Counted from the first letter of the stretch, positions 1-5,470 are shown. The stretch: DNA of 6,662 nucleotides from Candidatus Rhabdochlamydia sp. (GCA_030043815.1 JASHWX010000045.1:1-6662), one strand, 5' to 3'. Numbers and translations are program-made. Notes: generated by a model from the letters alone, not told the origin.

Positions 1-1607
1 TGGTCCTCGTCATCGGGGTATTGGTCTTCTGTTTTCTCAAAGATTTTCCTCTCGCTGACACCATTCCTTTCGCACTCCTCCTTCTCGTCGCTTCTGTCCC
101 CGTCGCCTTGCCTGCAACATTTACGCTTGCCACCGCTTTGGGCTCGCAAGAACTTGCGCGATCGGGGGTTTTGGTTACTCATCTTACCGCAATTGAAGAA
201 GCTGCGGGTATGCAAATCTTATGCTTAGACAAAACGGGCACGATCACAAAAAATGAATTAGAAATTTCCGCTTTAAAGCCTTACCCTCCCTATACCCAAG
301 ACGATCTGCTCTCTCTTGCCAAATTTGCCTGCGAAGAATCCACTCAAGACCCGATCGACCTTGCGATTTTGCGCGCATCTTGCCGCTCCGATTTTTCTTC
401 AGCGCAAAGAACTGCCTTCGTTCCCTTCGACCCTGATAAAAAGTACTCAGAAGGGCAAATTCTCTATCGAGGCCGCACTCTGAATGTTTTTAAAGGCGCG
501 GCAAGTGCATTGTCTCGTGGCAAAGAGATCGCCAGGGATATGGAAAAGCTCGCTGAAAATGGCTCGCGCATTCTCGCTGTCGCCCTAAACGATGCGCTCG
601 CCGGTCTCATCGCCTTGTACGATCCTCCTCGAGAAGATGCCGAAGGAGCCTTAAAAGAAATCCGCGACCTCGGCATCCAAGTGATCATGCTCACAGGCGA
701 TTCGGCCGAGACCGCCCGCTCAATTGCTTCCCAAGTCAAGCTTGGACTTAACGTCATTTCTAAAGAAAACTTAACAGATATCGCAAACGCCGACATCATC
801 GCTGGAGTGTTTCCCGAAGACAAATTCCACATCATCTCCCTGCTTCAAGAAAAAGGACAAATCTGCGGTATGACAGGAGACGGGGTCAACGATGCGCCTG
901 CCCTTAAAAAAGCAGAAGTCGGCATTGCGACGAGCAACGCCATGGATGTCGCGAAAGCCTCTGCCAGCTTGATCCTGACAAAACCAGGGCTTAAAGACAT
1001 CATCGAAGCGATCAAAGTCAGCCGGCAGATCTATCAACGCATGCTGACCTACACGCTCAATAAAATCATCAAAACCATTCAAATCGCCATTTTGCTCAGC
1101 GTAGGCCTCTTTCTCACCAACAACTTTATCATCTCGCAATTGCTCATCATCCTGTTCTTGTTTGCTAATGATTTTATGACGATGTCGATCTCTACCGATC
1201 GCGTCTCCTATTCCAAGACACCCGATCATTGGGACATTAAAAAACTCGTTCTCGTCGGCAGCATTTTTGCTGCGCTCATTCTCATTTTATCATTTGGACT
1301 GCTCTTTGCAGCAATCGACACCCTCACCCTCCCCCAATTAAGGACGTTTATCTTCCTTCTCCTCGTCTTTACAGGGCAAGCGACCATTTATCTCATCCGC
1401 GAACGGCACCATTTTTGGCACTCCATGCCAAGCGGCTGGCTGCTTGCCAGCTCAGCATTCGACATCATCATTGTCAGTTTCCTTGCGATCTATGGCGTTT
1501 TAATGGCCCCCATCAACATTTTTCTCGTTCTTTCATTGCTCTTGCTTGTGGTCATTTACTATGTCCTGCTAGACTTCATCAAAGTGAGATTTTTCAAAAG
1601 AACATGA
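1..1607 (+). CDS. Plasma-membrane proton-efflux-type (type IIIA) P-type ATPase, 5'-truncated by the window
   Basis: An integral-membrane cation pump that uses ATP hydrolysis and an aspartyl-phosphate intermediate; family members export H+. The frame is open from base 3 with no start, so the N-terminus (actuator domain, M1-M3) lies outside the window. Counting residues from codon 21-23, I see the M4 motif PVALP (27-31), the phosphorylation motif DKTGT with Asp70 (bases 228-230), the nucleotide-domain KGA (158-160), DPPR (201-204), TGD (225-227) and the hinge GDGVNDAP (286-293). Six hydrophobic segments consistent with M5-M10 follow (about 345-365, 370-386, 408-431, 440-459, 473-494, 496-519). 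The M6-M7 loop DRV...TPDHW resembles plant and fungal H+-ATPases, which places it in type IIIA. The stop overlaps the next gene's start by four bases. The ion is inferred from family only: an acidic residue that plant pumps have in M6 is not seen here. Confidence 0.95.
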   Translation, partial: VLVIGVLVFCFLKDFPLADTIPFALLLLVASVPVALPATFTLATALGSQELARSGVLVTHLTAIEEAAGMQILCLDKTGTITKNELEISALKPYPPYTQDDLLSLAKFACEESTQDPIDLAILRASCRSDFSSAQRTAFVPFDPDKKYSEGQILYRGRTLNVFKGAASALSRGKEIARDMEKLAENGSRILAVALNDALAGLIALYDPPREDAEGALKEIRDLGIQVIMLTGDSAETARSIASQVKLGLNVISKENLTDIANADIIAGVFPEDKFHIISLLQEKGQICGMTGDGVNDAPALKKAEVGIATSNAMDVAKASASLILTKPGLKDIIEAIKVSRQIYQRMLTYTLNKIIKTIQIAILLSVGLFLTNNFIISQLLIILFLFANDFMTMSISTDRVSYSKTPDHWDIKKLVLVGSIFAALILILSFGLLFAAIDTLTLPQLRTFIFLLLVFTGQATIYLIRERHHFWHSMPSGWLLASSAFDIIIVSFLAIYGVLMAPINIFLVLSLLLLVVIYYVLLDFIKVRFFKRT

Positions 1608-2347
1608 TCATTGTACCCATCATTACTCCCTATCATTTTAATGAAATCACCCGCGTGATTGATCACATCATCGCAGGCGGCGTCCGCGCAATCCTCCTCG
1701 TAGGCACAACGGGAGAATTTTTGAAACTCACGACAGCCCAAAAGAAAACACTCATCCACATCGCCTCCGATCATATCGGAGACCGCGCCCAGCTCTTGAT
1801 CCACATTACCTCACCCACCCTTGCCGACACCATCGACCTCATGCACACTGTCGATCAAACCCAAGCCCTCGCTTCTGTCGTCATCCCTCTTCTCCTCGGG
1901 GCGCACTCGATCGAAACCCTCCTCTCCTCATCTACCGGCAACCTCTTTCTCTACAACAACCCCCAGCTCACCCAAGGCCAATCCCTTCCTATCAAAGATA
2001 TCCCTCTCCACCCACGCATCTTCGGCATCAAAGACTCCTCCGGCAATCCCGCTTACTTCGACGAGCTCCTCAAATTGAAAAAAAATTCCTCGCTCAAAGT
2101 CTTCTACGGCCCCGAAAGCCACCTCCATCAAGCCCTCCACAAAGATATCGATGGATTTGTCCCCGGCACAGGCAACATCGCTCCCCAGCTCGCTTGCGCC
2201 CTCTGGGAAAAGAAAGACCATGGCCCCTGGGACGAGTGGCAAGCGCTCAAAGCCACCATCAAAGCCAAAAATCCTCATAATTATATCGCCGGACTAAAGT
2301 TGATGCTCAATGAAATCGGCATCATCAGCGACGCTAGATTGTTTTAA
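1604..2347 (+). CDS. Compact DHDPS/N-acetylneuraminate lyase superfamily aldolase (not a typical DapA)
   Basis: A cytosolic Schiff-base class I aldolase-fold protein of 247 residues. The superfamily joins or cleaves pyruvate-type substrates through a lysine imine. Visible motifs are GTTGE (34-38), the tyrosine motif YNNP (Tyr117), the imine lysine in GIKDSSG (Lys143) and the late GFVPGTGN segment (184-191). Family members are usually about 290-300 residues. The shortfall is at the N-terminus and in the helix before YNNP. The Tyr-Tyr pair and the Arg five residues after the motif tyrosine, which E. coli DapA uses, are replaced by Leu-Leu (about 96-97) and Leu122. Dihydrodipicolinate synthase activity is therefore doubtful; keto-deoxy-sugar or sialic-acid-type aldolase is possible. 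I chose ATG 1604 because it gives the family N-terminus and an ATGA overlap with the ATPase stop; the frame is open further upstream, but that would be about 190 bases inside the ATPase. The SD is weak (AAAAGAAC), which suggests translational coupling. Confidence 0.87.
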   Translation: MIIVPIITPYHFNEITRVIDHIIAGGVRAILLVGTTGEFLKLTTAQKKTLIHIASDHIGDRAQLLIHITSPTLADTIDLMHTVDQTQALASVVIPLLLGAHSIETLLSSSTGNLFLYNNPQLTQGQSLPIKDIPLHPRIFGIKDSSGNPAYFDELLKLKKNSSLKVFYGPESHLHQALHKDIDGFVPGTGNIAPQLACALWEKKDHGPWDEWQALKATIKAKNPHNYIAGLKLMLNEIGIISDARLF

Positions 2348-2359
2348 CTTTCTCAAAAG

Positions 2360-2389
2360 TTGGTCGATATATCTCTTGTCTGCTATCCT
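2360..2389 (+). promoter_or_regulatory. Possible sigma-70-type promoter for the DinD-like gene
   Basis: A -35-like TTGGTC (2360-2365) is separated by 18 bases from a -10-like TATCCT (2384-2389). A TG at 2381-2382 gives an extended -10 form. It sits in the 74-base gap after the aldolase and would start transcription about 25 bases before the ATG. The hexamers are imperfect, so the call is weak. Confidence 0.35.
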
Positions 2390-2421
2390 GGCTTGTCTAA
2401 AAATCCTTTCCTAGGAACATC

Positions 2422-2919
2422 ATGGATGATCAAGAAGACTTATCACTCATTTCCTCTTCACCATCTTTTGAATCCCTCAAAGAGCTCAACAGTCACGGCA
2501 TCGAATATTGGAGCGCTAGAGACCTGCAACCTTGTTTAGGGTATTCACAATGGCGACGCTTTGAAAATGCTATTGAAAAAGCCATAGAATCATGCAAGCA
2601 GTCAGGCAATGATCCCAAGCATCACTTTGCCGGCGCCGGCAACCCAATAATCAGCGGCAAAGGAAGAACGCAAATCATTGAGGATTATCATCTTTCACGT
2701 TTTGCCTGTTACCTAATTGCACAGAATGGAGACCCCAGAAAGCCTGAAATTGCACAGGCACAAAAATACTTTGCCATCCAAACAAGACGTCAGGAACTTT
2801 CTGATCAAATGGCTGCAGATTTGGAAAGAATAGATCTGCGTGAGGCATTTCTTTCCATCACTCGAGAGCAATTTCAGTTGCTCGATTTTTCCGAGCAACT
2901 GAATAAACCGTTCCTATAA
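2422..2919 (+). CDS. dinD: DinD-like (DNA-damage-inducible protein D) protein, C-terminally shortened
   Basis: A 165-residue protein matching the N-terminal part of DinD. In E. coli, DinD (about 274 residues) is an SOS-induced protein reported to interact with RecA; many homologues sit on mobile elements and carry a BRO-N-like domain. Matching segments are the WSARDL...LGYSQWRRF block (30-47) and the strongly conserved LSRFACYLIAQNGDP...YFAIQTRRQEL block (91-126). From about residue 138 the sequence no longer resembles the family, and it stops at 165, so roughly the C-terminal 110 residues are missing. The start is ATG 2422 with AGGA five bases upstream. It converges on the tRNA-Leu gene 12 bases beyond its stop, and a perfect 12-bp hairpin lies in its last codons. 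It is either a truncated remnant of an acquired gene or a short variant. I saw no operator; SOS control is not shown. Confidence 0.8.
   Translation: MDDQEDLSLISSSPSFESLKELNSHGIEYWSARDLQPCLGYSQWRRFENAIEKAIESCKQSGNDPKHHFAGAGNPIISGKGRTQIIEDYHLSRFACYLIAQNGDPRKPEIAQAQKYFAIQTRRQELSDQMAADLERIDLREAFLSITREQFQLLDFSEQLNKPFL
2873..2903. repeat. Perfect 12-bp inverted repeat (hairpin) at the 3' end of the DinD-like gene
   Basis: TTCAGTTGCTCG (2873-2884) is the exact reverse complement of CGAGCAACTGAA (2892-2903), with a 7-base loop (ATTTTTC). It lies inside the last codons of the DinD-like gene and downstream of the convergent tRNA-Leu. There is no T-tract after the stem on either strand, so it is not a canonical rho-independent terminator. 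It could block convergent transcripts or mark the junction where the DinD-like gene was truncated. Confidence 0.75.
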
Positions 2920-2931
2920 AACTCCGAAATT

Positions 2932-3015
2932 TGCTCGGAGCGAGAGTCGAACTCGCACGGCTTATTCAGCCAGAGGATTTTAAGTCCTCAGTGTCTACCA
3001 TTCCACCATCCGAGC
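2932..3015 (-). tRNA. trnL-UAA: tRNA-Leu, anticodon UAA
   Basis: An 84-base leucine tRNA that reads UUA codons. On the minus strand the 7-bp acceptor stem is GCTCGGA/TCCGAGC with discriminator A (position 2932). The D-arm follows the tRNA-Leu pattern TGGTGGAATGGTAGAC. The anticodon stem is GAGGA/TCCTC with loop CTTAAAA, which puts TAA at positions 34-36. The long class II variable arm pairs GGCT with AGCC, and the T-arm is GCGAG-TTCGACT-CTCGC. The 3' CCA is not encoded and would be added after transcription. The gene has its own promoter immediately upstream and lies on the same strand as gapA, but beyond that unit's terminator. Confidence 0.97.
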
Positions 3016-3033
3016 TGAGGAGGTGAATCACAA

Positions 3034-3062
3034 ATTTTATGAAGAACAAGTGTTATCTTCAA
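3034..3062 (-). promoter_or_regulatory. Promoter of tRNA-Leu
   Basis: On the minus strand, TTGAAG (3062-3057) is followed after exactly 17 bases by TAAAAT (3039-3034), which matches TATAAT at five of six positions. Predicted initiation near 3027 would leave a leader of about a dozen bases before the mature tRNA 5' end at 3015, typical of tRNA genes. The -35 box directly abuts the T-tract of the upstream terminator. Confidence 0.7.
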
Positions 3063-3096
3063 GAAAAAATAGGGGGACCGGTATGCGGCTCCCCCC
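3061..3096 (-). terminator. Rho-independent terminator of the gapA/hypothetical unit
   Basis: On the minus strand a GC-rich stem pairs GGGGGAGCCG with CGGTCCCCC (one bulged base, five-base loop) and is followed at once by TATTTTTTC. It begins about ten bases after the stop of the hypothetical gene at 3107, so it ends transcription coming from gapA and that gene. Confidence 0.87.
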
Positions 3097-3106
3097 GACA
3101 TGAAAT

Positions 3107-3937
3107 CTAGAAGAAATAGTCTTTTCCGCCTTGCAATGGGGAAAAGTAAGTTGAAAAGTTGGAGATCTCAATCGCTTCTGATGTGATTGAGGGCGTGGCG
3201 ACTCGATTGAGCGGAGAGGAGTCGGTGCCGCTTTCTTCATCATCGGAATGATGATGATGATGCTTTTTGCGATGTTTATCTTCCTCTTCTGCAGATTCCT
3301 TCTCTTTATAGCGGTGGATAGTGTCTGATATCAGCGTAGTAGGAGGAGGGATGAGGGAGGAAAACATTGCAGAGGAAATTTTCCCCTCTTCTTCTGCGCC
3401 TCCTTGCGCTTCTGTTTCAGGTTTTTCTTGCTTTTCGGCAGGCGCAGGCTGTTGGCGTCGCTCGCCCCACTCTTGCGTATCTTCAGAGGAACGGCGGTGG
3501 CGGCGCCGGCGCCGGTCGCGGCGCTTTTCCATGCGCTGTCCGATGGCTGTTTCTAGAACTCTCTCCTCAGGGGCCGCTGCTGGTTGTTCTTCCTCGAGAG
3601 CGATGGGTTCGGGTTCTTTTTCTTGTACAGGTTCGCGATGGCGAAGGGAAGCTTCTCTGCCCCCGCCGATCTTGATGCTGCGTTCGTGGCTGACATTTTT
3701 CAAGGCCACGCGCGTTTCCTTGACCTCTAGTATCTCGTAATCGGAAACGGGTACTAAAAAGGCCTTAGGACGTTCTAGCGAGCGGAAAAAAAAGGCACGT
3801 CCGAAAGAGACGACCTCTACCGCATCGACATAGTATTCTTCGGAGCTTCCCGTCGCTCGACTGTTGCGGACGAGAAGCTTATATCCCTCCTTGGGGGAGA
3901 TGATCGTTTCAATAATTGGTTCTCGAGTAAAATTCAC
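3107..3937 (-). CDS. Conserved chlamydial hypothetical protein downstream of gapA (Arg- and His-rich)
   Basis: A 276-residue protein of unknown function. By position and N-terminal style I recall it as the equivalent of CT504 in C. trachomatis (from memory). Residues 1-90 look folded: ordered, probably beta-rich, with few charged runs. From about 95 onward it is low-complexity: Pro/Glu-rich (102-130), an Arg-rich basic patch (136-149, including five consecutive Arg), Glu-rich (176-184), and an acidic/His stretch with five His (226-230) before SDDEESG. There is no signal peptide or membrane segment. The basic patch could bind nucleic acid or another polyanion; this is inference. The start is GTG 3937: no ATG lies between it and the in-frame gapA stop, and there is no clear SD, so translation may depend on gapA, which ends 15 bases upstream. 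It is followed closely by a terminator. Confidence 0.85.
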   Translation of the reverse strand: MNFTREPIIETIISPKEGYKLLVRNSRATGSSEEYYVDAVEVVSFGRAFFFRSLERPKAFLVPVSDYEILEVKETRVALKNVSHERSIKIGGGREASLRHREPVQEKEPEPIALEEEQPAAAPEERVLETAIGQRMEKRRDRRRRRHRRSSEDTQEWGERRQQPAPAEKQEKPETEAQGGAEEEGKISSAMFSSLIPPPTTLISDTIHRYKEKESAEEEDKHRKKHHHHHSDDEESGTDSSPLNRVATPSITSEAIEISNFSTYFSPLQGGKDYFF

Positions 3938-3952
3938 GAGTGTAATCCATGT

Positions 3953-5005
3953 TTAAGTTCGAAAAGCAGGTGCTGATAATTCACCAGAGTAACTTTTTTC
4001 TTTGGATGCCATATAGCGCATTAAATCGACAACGCGGTTGGCGTATCCCATTTCATTATCATACCATGCCACCAATTTATAAAAACGAGGATTCAACGCA
4101 ATTCCTGCCCCTTTATCAAAAATGCAGGAAGCGGGGTTGCCGATGAAGTCGGAAGAGACCTTTTCTTCATCGCAGTATTCAACAATTCCTTTCATAGTCC
4201 CCTTGGAGGCCTTTTCGATGGCATGGCAAATCTCATCATAGGTGGTGTCCTTGCTTAAACGAACCGTCAAGTCAACGACGGAAACATCGGTGGTAGGGAC
4301 GCGGAAGGCCATCCCTGTTAATTTTCCTTTAACAGCGGGGATGCACTGGGCGACAGCCTTAGCCGCCCCAGTAGATGAGGGGATGATATTGACGCTCGAT
4401 GCGCGGCCGCCTCTCCAATCTTTTTTTGAAGGGCCGTCTACAGAGGGCTGAGAAGCCGTCAAGGAATGGACGGTCGTCATCAACCCTTCTTCAATGCCAA
4501 ACTCATCAAGGAGAATTTTGGTAAGCGGGGCCAGGCAGTTTGTCGTGCATGACGCGTTGGACACGATGAAATCTGCTTGAGGGTTGTAGGTTTTCTCGTT
4601 CACCCCCATGACAATCGTGGGCACATCCCCTTTTGCGGGTGCGGTGATAATGACGCGCTTGGCACCGGCTTGAATATGCTTTTGGGCATCTTCTGCATGA
4701 GTAAATAGCCCAGTCGATTCGATCACATAATCCACTCCTAGCTGGCCCCAAGGCAATTTGGTGGGGTCCTTTTCAGAGAAAACGCGCGTTCTTTTTCCAT
4801 CAACGACGAGGGCGTCCTCTTCGGGATCGATTTTGAATTTAGGCGTGCGGTGTACGGAATCATACTTTAAAAGGTAGGCGAGGTTATCTGGGGGAACGAG
4901 ATCGTTGATACCGACGACCTCAATGTCAGGATATTTCTCATGAAGAATGCGAAAAACTAAACGTCCAATCCTTCCAAATCCATTAATCGCAACTTTGATC
5001 GGCAT
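3953..5005 (-). CDS. gapA: Type I glyceraldehyde-3-phosphate dehydrogenase
   Basis: The cytosolic glycolytic enzyme that converts glyceraldehyde 3-phosphate, phosphate and NAD+ to 1,3-bisphosphoglycerate. The Rossmann motif NGFGRIG (8-14) and Asp35 in GINDL favour NAD+. The active-site block SNASCTTNC has the catalytic Cys153, and His180 is the general base in TTVHSLT. Substrate-site segments GPSKKDWRGGR (191-201) and SSTGAAKAV (210-218), and the C-terminal WYDNEMGY (314-321), are all intact. At 350 residues it is about 15 longer than the usual 330-336, because of a tail (about 334-350) ending SAPAFRT. The start is ATG 5005 with a strong SD (AGGAGG, 5016-5011) five bases upstream. A hypothetical gene follows 15 bases after its stop and is probably co-transcribed. 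Its promoter may lie in the repeat element upstream. Confidence 0.98.
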   Translation of the reverse strand: MPIKVAINGFGRIGRLVFRILHEKYPDIEVVGINDLVPPDNLAYLLKYDSVHRTPKFKIDPEEDALVVDGKRTRVFSEKDPTKLPWGQLGVDYVIESTGLFTHAEDAQKHIQAGAKRVIITAPAKGDVPTIVMGVNEKTYNPQADFIVSNASCTTNCLAPLTKILLDEFGIEEGLMTTVHSLTASQPSVDGPSKKDWRGGRASSVNIIPSSTGAAKAVAQCIPAVKGKLTGMAFRVPTTDVSVVDLTVRLSKDTTYDEICHAIEKASKGTMKGIVEYCDEEKVSSDFIGNPASCIFDKGAGIALNPRFYKLVAWYDNEMGYANRVVDLMRYMASKEKSYSGELSAPAFRT

Positions 5006-5010
5006 TCTCT

Positions 5011-5016
5011 CCTCCT
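5011..5016 (-). promoter_or_regulatory. Strong Shine-Dalgarno of gapA
   Basis: On the minus strand a full AGGAGG lies five bases before ATG 5005 and fixes the gapA start. It is the strongest SD in the window, in keeping with high expression of a glycolytic enzyme. It overlaps a small CTCC/GGAG inverted repeat. Confidence 0.85.
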
Positions 5017-5086
5017 GGAGTGTTTAAAAAAATGTGGGATGAGCCAGTTGCAAAACTCCAGTGCATGGAAAAAACGATGATTTTGA

Positions 5087-5116
5087 GTTATACCGCGCTC
5101 CGTCAGGTTTTGTGAA
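5087..5116 (-). promoter_or_regulatory. Candidate gapA promoter inside the repeat element
   Basis: On the minus strand, TTCACA (5116-5111, five of six to TTGACA) is followed after 18 bases by TATAAC (5092-5087, five of six to TATAAT). Initiation near 5080 would give a gapA leader of about 75 bases running through the terminal inverted repeat. It is the best promoter-like sequence I see between rplQ and gapA. Its mirror copy lies at 5234-5263 on the plus strand. Confidence 0.45.
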
Positions 5117-5261
5117 TTTGGACTTGCTACGACTTTGCCAAATCGATCCTCCTCCTCACCCTGCCCACTTGGGGCAGGGCTTGTCGTTCGGAACGCGGGA
5201 GCTTCGATTTGGCTTTGTCTCGCTGAGTCCAAATTCATAAAACCTTCCTGCGCGTGGTATA
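5089..5261. repeat. Long imperfect palindrome, left arm of the element
   Basis: Successive blocks pair about one axis near 5175: TATACC (5089-5094) with GGTATA (5256-5261), a 20-bp block 5105-5124 with 5226-5245 containing one G-T wobble, and GCCAAATCGA (5137-5146) with TCGATTTGGC (5204-5213). At the tip is a GC-rich hairpin CCCTGCCC-ACTTG-GGGCAGGG (5159-5179), slightly off axis. Single-stranded DNA or RNA of this arm would fold into one long rod. Confidence 0.8.
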
Positions 5262-5262
5262 G

Positions 5263-5343
5263 TTTGCCAGTCGCGTCAGCGACCAAAGCCCCGCACCCGA
5301 GCACATACTCAAATGGAGTAGGGCTCGGGTGCGGGGTGGCAAA
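5263..5343. repeat. Second palindromic arm with a perfect 14-bp GC-rich stem
   Basis: TTTGCC (5263-5268) pairs with GGCAAA (5338-5343) and encloses two hairpins. One is GTCGC-GTCA-GCGAC (5270-5283). The other is a perfect 14-bp stem, CCCCGCACCCGAGC (5289-5302) with GCTCGGGTGCGGGG (5323-5336), whose loop holds a further TACTC/GAGTA pair (5306-5310, 5316-5320). This arm has no counterpart in the left half of the element, so it shifts the outer and inner axes apart and looks like a separate insertion or branch. Confidence 0.8.
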
Positions 5344-5426
5344 ATGACTCAAAAGGGCGTTTTTGCCGTGTGCTCGAGTTTTGCAACTGGCTCAGATGAT
5401 AGACGATTTTTTTTGGAATGTAAATA

Positions 5427-5459
5427 GAAAAGCTTCAGCAGATTTAATCCTGCTGAAGC
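5427..5459 (-). terminator. Rho-independent terminator of the rpoA-rplQ operon
   Basis: On the minus strand a perfect 10-bp stem GCTTCAGCAG/CTGCTGAAGC (5459-5450 with 5441-5432, eight-base loop) is followed by TTTTCTATTT. It begins about a dozen bases after the rplQ stop and separates the operon from gapA. Confidence 0.85.
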
Positions 5460-5470
5460 CCTTAAGAAAA

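Larger units (their letters stand above)
5040..5394. mobile_element. MITE-like nested palindromic element between rplQ and gapA
   Basis: A 355-base non-coding element bounded by perfect 19-bp inverted repeats, TGAGCCAGTTGCAAAACTC (5040-5058) and its complement (5376-5394). Imperfect pairing continues inward to about 5088 and 5346, including shared AAAAACG and TTTTGAGT blocks. Inside are two side-by-side palindromic arms: 5089-5261 (axis near 5175) and 5263-5343. I find no convincing protein: the frames that are open across it encode nothing I recognise and follow the palindrome. No clear target-site duplication is visible. The short size, terminal inverted repeats and absence of a transposase fit a non-autonomous element mobilised in trans. 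A structured intergenic RNA is the alternative. It fills most of the 465-base gap between gapA and rplQ. Confidence 0.65.

Noticed and set aside
1415..1603. Upstream extension of the aldolase frame inside the ATPase gene
   Set aside because: It would overlap the last membrane segments of the ATPase by about 190 bases, and the family N-terminus begins at ATG 1604.
2346..2361. AACTTT/AAAGTT hairpin after the aldolase stop
   Set aside because: A six-bp AT-rich stem without a T-tract is too weak to be a terminator.
2627..2642. 16-base perfect palindrome TTGCCGGCGCCGGCAA in the DinD-like gene
   Set aside because: It encodes FAGAGN within a segment that aligns normally with the family; without further copies it is best explained by codon use.
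2879..2938. TTGCTCG repeated at 2879-2884 region and at the tRNA 3' end (2931-2937) as possible attachment sites
   Set aside because: Only about seven bases are shared and no integrase or second tRNA end is present.
2922..2940. CTCCGA/TCGGAG inverted repeat past the tRNA 3' end
   Set aside because: One arm is the tRNA acceptor stem itself; there is no T-tract, so I do not call a terminator.
3321..3740. Long plus-strand frames opposite the hypothetical protein
   Set aside because: They are Arg/Ser-rich reflections of the Glu/Arg-rich codons on the minus strand and have no plausible start context.
5024..5055. Promoter-like TTGCAA-17-TTTTTA just upstream of gapA (minus strand)
   Set aside because: The start point would fall in or next to the gapA Shine-Dalgarno, leaving no usable leader, and the -10 is poor.
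4957..5352. Open frame of 131 codons on the minus strand across the repeat element
   Set aside because: It overlaps the gapA start, follows the palindrome rather than any protein pattern, and has no recognisable domain; several frames are open here because of the inverted repeats.
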